From: Paragorgia papillata
Taxonomy: Eukaryota > Cnidaria > Anthozoa > Scleralcyonacea > Coralliidae
Direction of reading: 5' to 3'
Assembly (NCBI GenBank): GCA_035771165.1
Contig: JAWNZC010000001.1
Location: forward strand, 1,670,501-1,734,500
Length of the DNA stretch: 64,000 bases
Shown here: positions 60,360 to 64,000 of the stretch, piece by piece
How the letters are laid out: every line of letters starts with the position of its first letter
Numbering within the stretch: position 1 is the stretch's first letter
Translations under genes and position numbers: made by a program
Notes under the pieces: generated by a model
The model's database searches: none
What the model saw: the letters and a program-made list of their open reading frames with translations, nothing else
Told to the model about the DNA's origin: nothing

Positions 60360-61408
60360 TTAACCTATAGAACCAAAACCATGGAGCCATAGATCCACAA
60401 AACCATGACCATATGGTCTATCGTACCATGCATAGATGCCATATATAGTACCATCAACTATGGAACAATAGGATCACATGGAAGCATACGCCCATATAAG
60501 CATGAAGCTATAGACACATAACCATAGAACCATACAACCATACAACCATAGTCCTATAATACCATGGAACCATACACCGGCATATGACCATGGAATCATT
60601 GACACATAATATGGAACCATATCTAGACACAAAATAGCAGTAATACCATGGAACATGCATAGATGCCATATAGTACCACAGAACCATCAACCATGGAACT
60701 AATGGAATAATAGAGAGAACCATAAAGCCATGGAACAATTGAATAGAACCATAAAGCCATGGAACAATAGAATCATGGAACCATAGAGCCATGGAACAAG
60801 AGAATCATGGAACCATATAGCCATGGAACAATAGAATCATGGAACCATATAGAGCCATGGAACAAGAGAATCATGGAACCATATAGCCATGGAACAATAG
60901 AATCATGGAACCATAAAGCCATGGAACAATAGAATCATGGAACCATAAATCCATGGAACAAGAGAATCATGGAACCATATAGCCATGGAACAATAGAATC
61001 ATGGAACCATAGAGCCATGGAACAATAGAATCATGGAACCATAAAGCCATGGAACAATAGAATCATGGAGCCATAGAACCATGGAACAATAGAATATTGG
61101 AACCATAGAACCATGGAACAATAGAATAATGGAACCATAGAGCCATGGAACAATAGAATTATGGAACCATGGAACAATAGAATAATGGAACCATAGAGCC
61201 ATGGAACAATACAATCATGGAACTATGGAACAATAGAATAATGGAACCATAGAACCATGGAGCAACAGAATAATGGAACCATAGAGCCATGGAACAATAC
61301 AATCATGGAACAATAGAATAATGGAACCATAGAGCCATGGAACAATACAATCATGGAACAATAGAATAATGGCACCAAAGAACCATGGAACAATAGAATC
61401 ACGGAACT
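60360..61408. repeat. 32-bp minisatellite (ATGGAACCATAGAGCC...)
   Basis: Units of CCATGGAACAATAGAATCAT, GGAACCATAGAG (32 bp) are well ordered from about 60680 to 61400 (roughly 20 or more units, some shortened to 24 bp) and degenerate toward 60360. Tryptophan/tyrosine-rich ORFs over it are artefacts. Confidence 0.93.
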
Positions 61409-61509
61409 TTTTCAGTTTGTAGCTCTATGTTATTTATCTTATATACGAGTATCACAAGTCACATCGAAGCAAAACAAAATGGTCAAACCATATCACGTAA
61501 ACTGTCACA
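61409..61509 (-). repeat. Start of the 3' LTR of the Ty3-type element
   Basis: In - strand sense, AGGGGGGAAGGA (polypurine tract, 61521-61510) is followed by TGTGACAGTTTACGTGATAT, the expected LTR start. The LTR end is lost in or beyond the minisatellite. Confidence 0.6.
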
Positions 61510-61544
61510 TCCTTCCCCCCTATGTTAAGATAGAAACATTGTTT

Positions 61545-61902
61545 TTACTTATTTACGTCATCATCATCATGAGCTTGTACCAGTGGTAGCTGATACTGAT
61601 AAGACTGCTGATTCTCTTGTAATTGTATGAACTGAGTTTGCCGTCTAGTTCTAGTAGAACGTCGAGTGGGAACAACCGCCGGCTTCTCTTGCACCTCTTT
61701 AATCTTCTTTCTCGTCCTTTGGACCACTCTCTCCCACTTTTTGGTGTTGGCACGCACCAACTTTGCAAGTTTCTCCTGGACAGTAAGCGCATTTGAGTGG
61801 TCGGTAGTCCTCGTCACGGTCGTCGTTGTCCTCTGGAGGCAACAAAAAGGAATGAGGCCGATTCGGTTTTTGGTTAAACACCAGTTCGAATGGACTAATT
61901 CC
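61545..61902 (-). pseudogene. Ty3-type integrase C-terminal part
   Basis: SPFELVFNQKPNRPHSF is the usual end of the integrase core/GPY region. It is followed by an acidic stretch (EDNDDRDEDYR), a frame change near 61800 and a basic tail ending HDDDDVNK before the stop. Confidence 0.75.
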
Positions 61903-63259
61903 CAGGGGCGTATCCAGGAATTTTCGTACGTTAGTCAAAATTTTAGTTGTCAACACTCAGGGGGGGTTGGGGGGGGGGGGGGTTGTATGATTCATCATAA
62001 TAACGCCCCCCCCCAAAAAAAAAAAAAGCGGCTATTTCGCCCCATATCAGGGCTCATCAGCATGTCTAGGAACACATAGCTAATACCATAATATAATTAT
62101 GACAAACTCGTGATTCCGACATGCAATTTTGGCAGCCTGGCAGGTTATGATCGTATTACACCAGACCATGCTGTCGGTCTATTGATAGCCTAACAAAATA
62201 GACTAAATACAAATACACAATGCCACTGATTTGTTTGGTGAATAAATATATAGAATAATCGATACCTAAGTCGAAATCTTTAGCTGATATTAATTGATAT
62301 AATGCTGCTTTTATAATGCATTTATATGATTTAGATATTAATAACCTTTTGACCGCAAAAATATGCTAATTTGGGTAAATTCCATCGAGATCATTTACAT
62401 ATACAAGCCTAAATATTAAAATCGGCGCACAGCTTGTTCTGTTAATAGACATTCTAAAACAAGACAAAATATGTTTAATTTACCTTATAGCAGTACAGGA
62501 CTTGTTCTTTTGATCTCGAACACACTTCGGGATCAAAGTCTCGGCAACAAAATTTCTACTGAGGCAGAAGTTCGCGCTGTTTATCGCACTCGAAAGCTCT
62601 TCAACAGAACTCTTCGGCGAAGCGTCGATTCGCTTCATCAGATCAGCATAAATTTCTTGTAGACATTTTTGATCGTTCCCCGCAAACGCGGACTGAACAG
62701 TATCGTAAATACTACAAGACATTGCTGTTTAAATTCTTTCTATTCTAACGTGGGACTTCGAAATGAACCTCAGTGGCCAAGCAGCGATCAGAAAGACTGG
62801 ATTCGTCAGCCCTTGAGTGTATACAGCAACAACATATCCCACACTGCGAATCGGTCACGATCGGTCAAAAAATGTGACCAATAAGAATACGAATATTTGT
62901 TGAATTAGCCAATCAGATAGCTTGTATACGAGCCCCTGATTCCTAAATCGGTCAAAACTCCCCACAGATCGGTCAAAATTGCTGATCTCCATGGAGATGA
63001 GCATATTGACCAATCAGATGGCTAGAATCTGACTCAGATCGGTCAAAACTCACGCGTAAGTCCGCTGTTCGTTGACTTGATAATATTACTTTACAGAAAC
63101 TCAGCCGCAGCATGAAACTTGATAACTGGACTACAATGGTGCCGCTGGTTGAAAATAAATAACTGGACTATCATTCGAATTTTAATTAATTAACTATTTA
63201 ACTCCGCAATTTTTACGTTAGTCGCGTGACTGGTTTGACGACCCCTAGATCCGCCCCTG
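61903..63259. mobile_element. hAT-like element inside the Ty3 integrase, TSD TAATTCCC
   Basis: CAGGGGCGTATCCAGGAATT ... and ... CCCCTAGATCCGCCCCTG. TAATTCCC is present at 61896-61903 and 63260-63267 (one base shared with the left terminus). Removing one copy rejoins the integrase frame TTGISPFELV. A poly-G and a C/A run lie at 61961-61983 and 62007-62028. It contains a gene-like exon at 62484-62722. ATCGGTCAAAA motifs cluster at 62860-63050. Confidence 0.88.
62484..62722 (-). CDS. Gene-like first exon carried inside the hAT-like element
   Basis: ATG at 62722, 79 codons plus 2 bases, ending at CTATAAG|GTAAAT, a good splice donor. The predicted peptide (MSCSIYDTVQSAFAGNDQKC ... NFVAETLIPKCV...) is mixed and helical-looking, and I do not recognise it. 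It may be a captured host first exon or the 5' exon of a lost transposase. Confidence 0.4.
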
Positions 63260-63267
63260 TAATTCCC

Positions 63268-63997
63268 GTGGTTGCGGAAGGGCCTGAATTGATGGCATAC
63301 GCCACCATTGGAAGCATTGCAGGCCAAGAATCTGGATGATCTCCCACAAGCACCGCTAGACAGTTGCTTAGGGTATCATTTTGACGCTCAACCTGTCCCT
63401 GAGATTTTGGGTGCCATGGACTGCTGAAAACTTGCTTAACCCCCAGCTGTTCACAAACTGTTTGTAATGCCGTCGGGGCAAAATGTGTACCGTTATCGGA
63501 TTGGCGGTGACTAGGGCTTTCGCTGCTGTCATCGCGGTCTCATCTTTGGTTGAGACAAACATGACGTAACGCGATAAAATATCTTGAATCTGTAAAACAT
63601 ACTTATAGCCTTCGGGCGTCTCCGGAAAAAATCACAGCAAATCTTCGAAATGGTGTTTTTGAATTGCTGTAGCTTGTAAAGGAGCTCGAGGAATGTGTTT
63701 AGGATGCTTTCTCAGCTGACATTTGGGGCATCCAGCACAGTAATTGTTCACATCATCGACTACCGATCCCGTCCTAAATGCCCTGATATTGGAGCGTCGT
63801 CGTGAACTAACTTCAGGAACTCCCGACGTAGACTTGCTGGAATGATTACTTGCTGCCATGATTTCTTTTGTTGAGCGACCTCCATAATTCCATATTCTCA
63901 AGATACCATCGGTTCCTACGTAAAGCTCCTGGCGTTGCCTCCACAGCTGTTTGGCTTCAGGCTCTGCATCTTCGGTGATTGCAGTATTTGTTAACAA
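63268..63997 (-). pseudogene. Ty3-type integrase zinc finger and core
   Basis: From 63997 down: an HHCC-like region (ELYVGTDGILRIWNYGGRS, then NNYCAGCPKCQLRKHPKHIP), a missing or decayed first aspartate region (YVMFVSTKDETAMTAAKAL), then after a frameshift near 63510 SDNGTHFAP (second D) and SQGQVERQND (catalytic E). Broken before the insertion junction. Confidence 0.82.
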
Positions 63998-64000
63998 TGC

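Larger units (their letters stand above)
61510..64000 (-). mobile_element. Ty3-type LTR retrotransposon, 3' part, split by a hAT-like insertion
   Basis: On the - strand, from 63997 down: an integrase zinc-finger region (CAGCPKCQLRK), integrase core with SDNGTHFAP and SPWHPKSQGQVER, then a post-integrase region (ISPFELVFNQKPNRPH ... RRSTRTRRQTQF), stop near 61545, polypurine tract and LTR start. The element is cut at TTG-ISPFELV by 61903-63259. A frameshift lies near 63510. RT and gag are outside the window. Confidence 0.88.

Noticed and set aside
60474..61214. Tryptophan/tyrosine-rich - strand ORFs
   Set aside because: Products of the 32-bp minisatellite.

Overview
The window looks like nuclear DNA of an invertebrate animal, most likely an anthozoan cnidarian such as a stony coral. 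That placement is an inference from A+T-rich, intron-rich DNA packed with fold-back DNA transposons, BEL/Pao and Ty3 elements and non-LTR fragments, together with two animal genes that align closely to their human counterparts. There is no sign of a bacterial or viral genome.

Two complete host genes can be assembled exon by exon, with every splice phase agreeing. On the + strand GTF2H2 (TFIIH subunit p44/SSL1) runs from 5148 to 49062 in 17 coding exons, giving 396 residues. On the - strand GLTP (glycolipid transfer protein) runs from 60052 down to 50995 in 5 coding exons, giving 202 residues. The genes converge; their stop codons are about 1.9 kb apart.

Layout: 1-2950 is the 3' half of a decayed BEL/Pao retrotransposon. 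2954-3626 holds two MITE-like inverted repeats, and 3640-5147 is a quiet stretch ending in the GTF2H2 start. 5207-48930 is the GTF2H2 intron set, almost entirely transposon-derived. It contains three non-LTR fragments (8.1-13.4 kb), a 74-bp satellite (17.6-18.5 kb), hAT-like elements with exact 8-bp target duplications, elements with 9-10-bp duplications, TTAA-flanked snapback elements, a CACGTG array and a tRNA-like SINE head. 49063-50994 is the convergent intergenic region with two nested elements. 50995-60052 is GLTP, with hAT-like elements, a large zinc-cluster-encoding transposon and a 390-nt purine/pyrimidine tract in its introns. 60360-61408 is a 32-bp minisatellite. 61409-64000 is the 3' part of a Ty3-type retrotransposon on the - strand, split inside its integrase by a hAT-like element.

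The two host genes share no pathway: p44 acts in transcription initiation and nucleotide excision repair, GLTP in cytosolic glycosphingolipid transfer. The main biological theme is a housekeeping gene spread over 44 kb by successive, often nested transposon insertions that leave every exon and splice phase intact. Transposon superfamily names rest on terminal motifs and target-site duplications, not on database matches.
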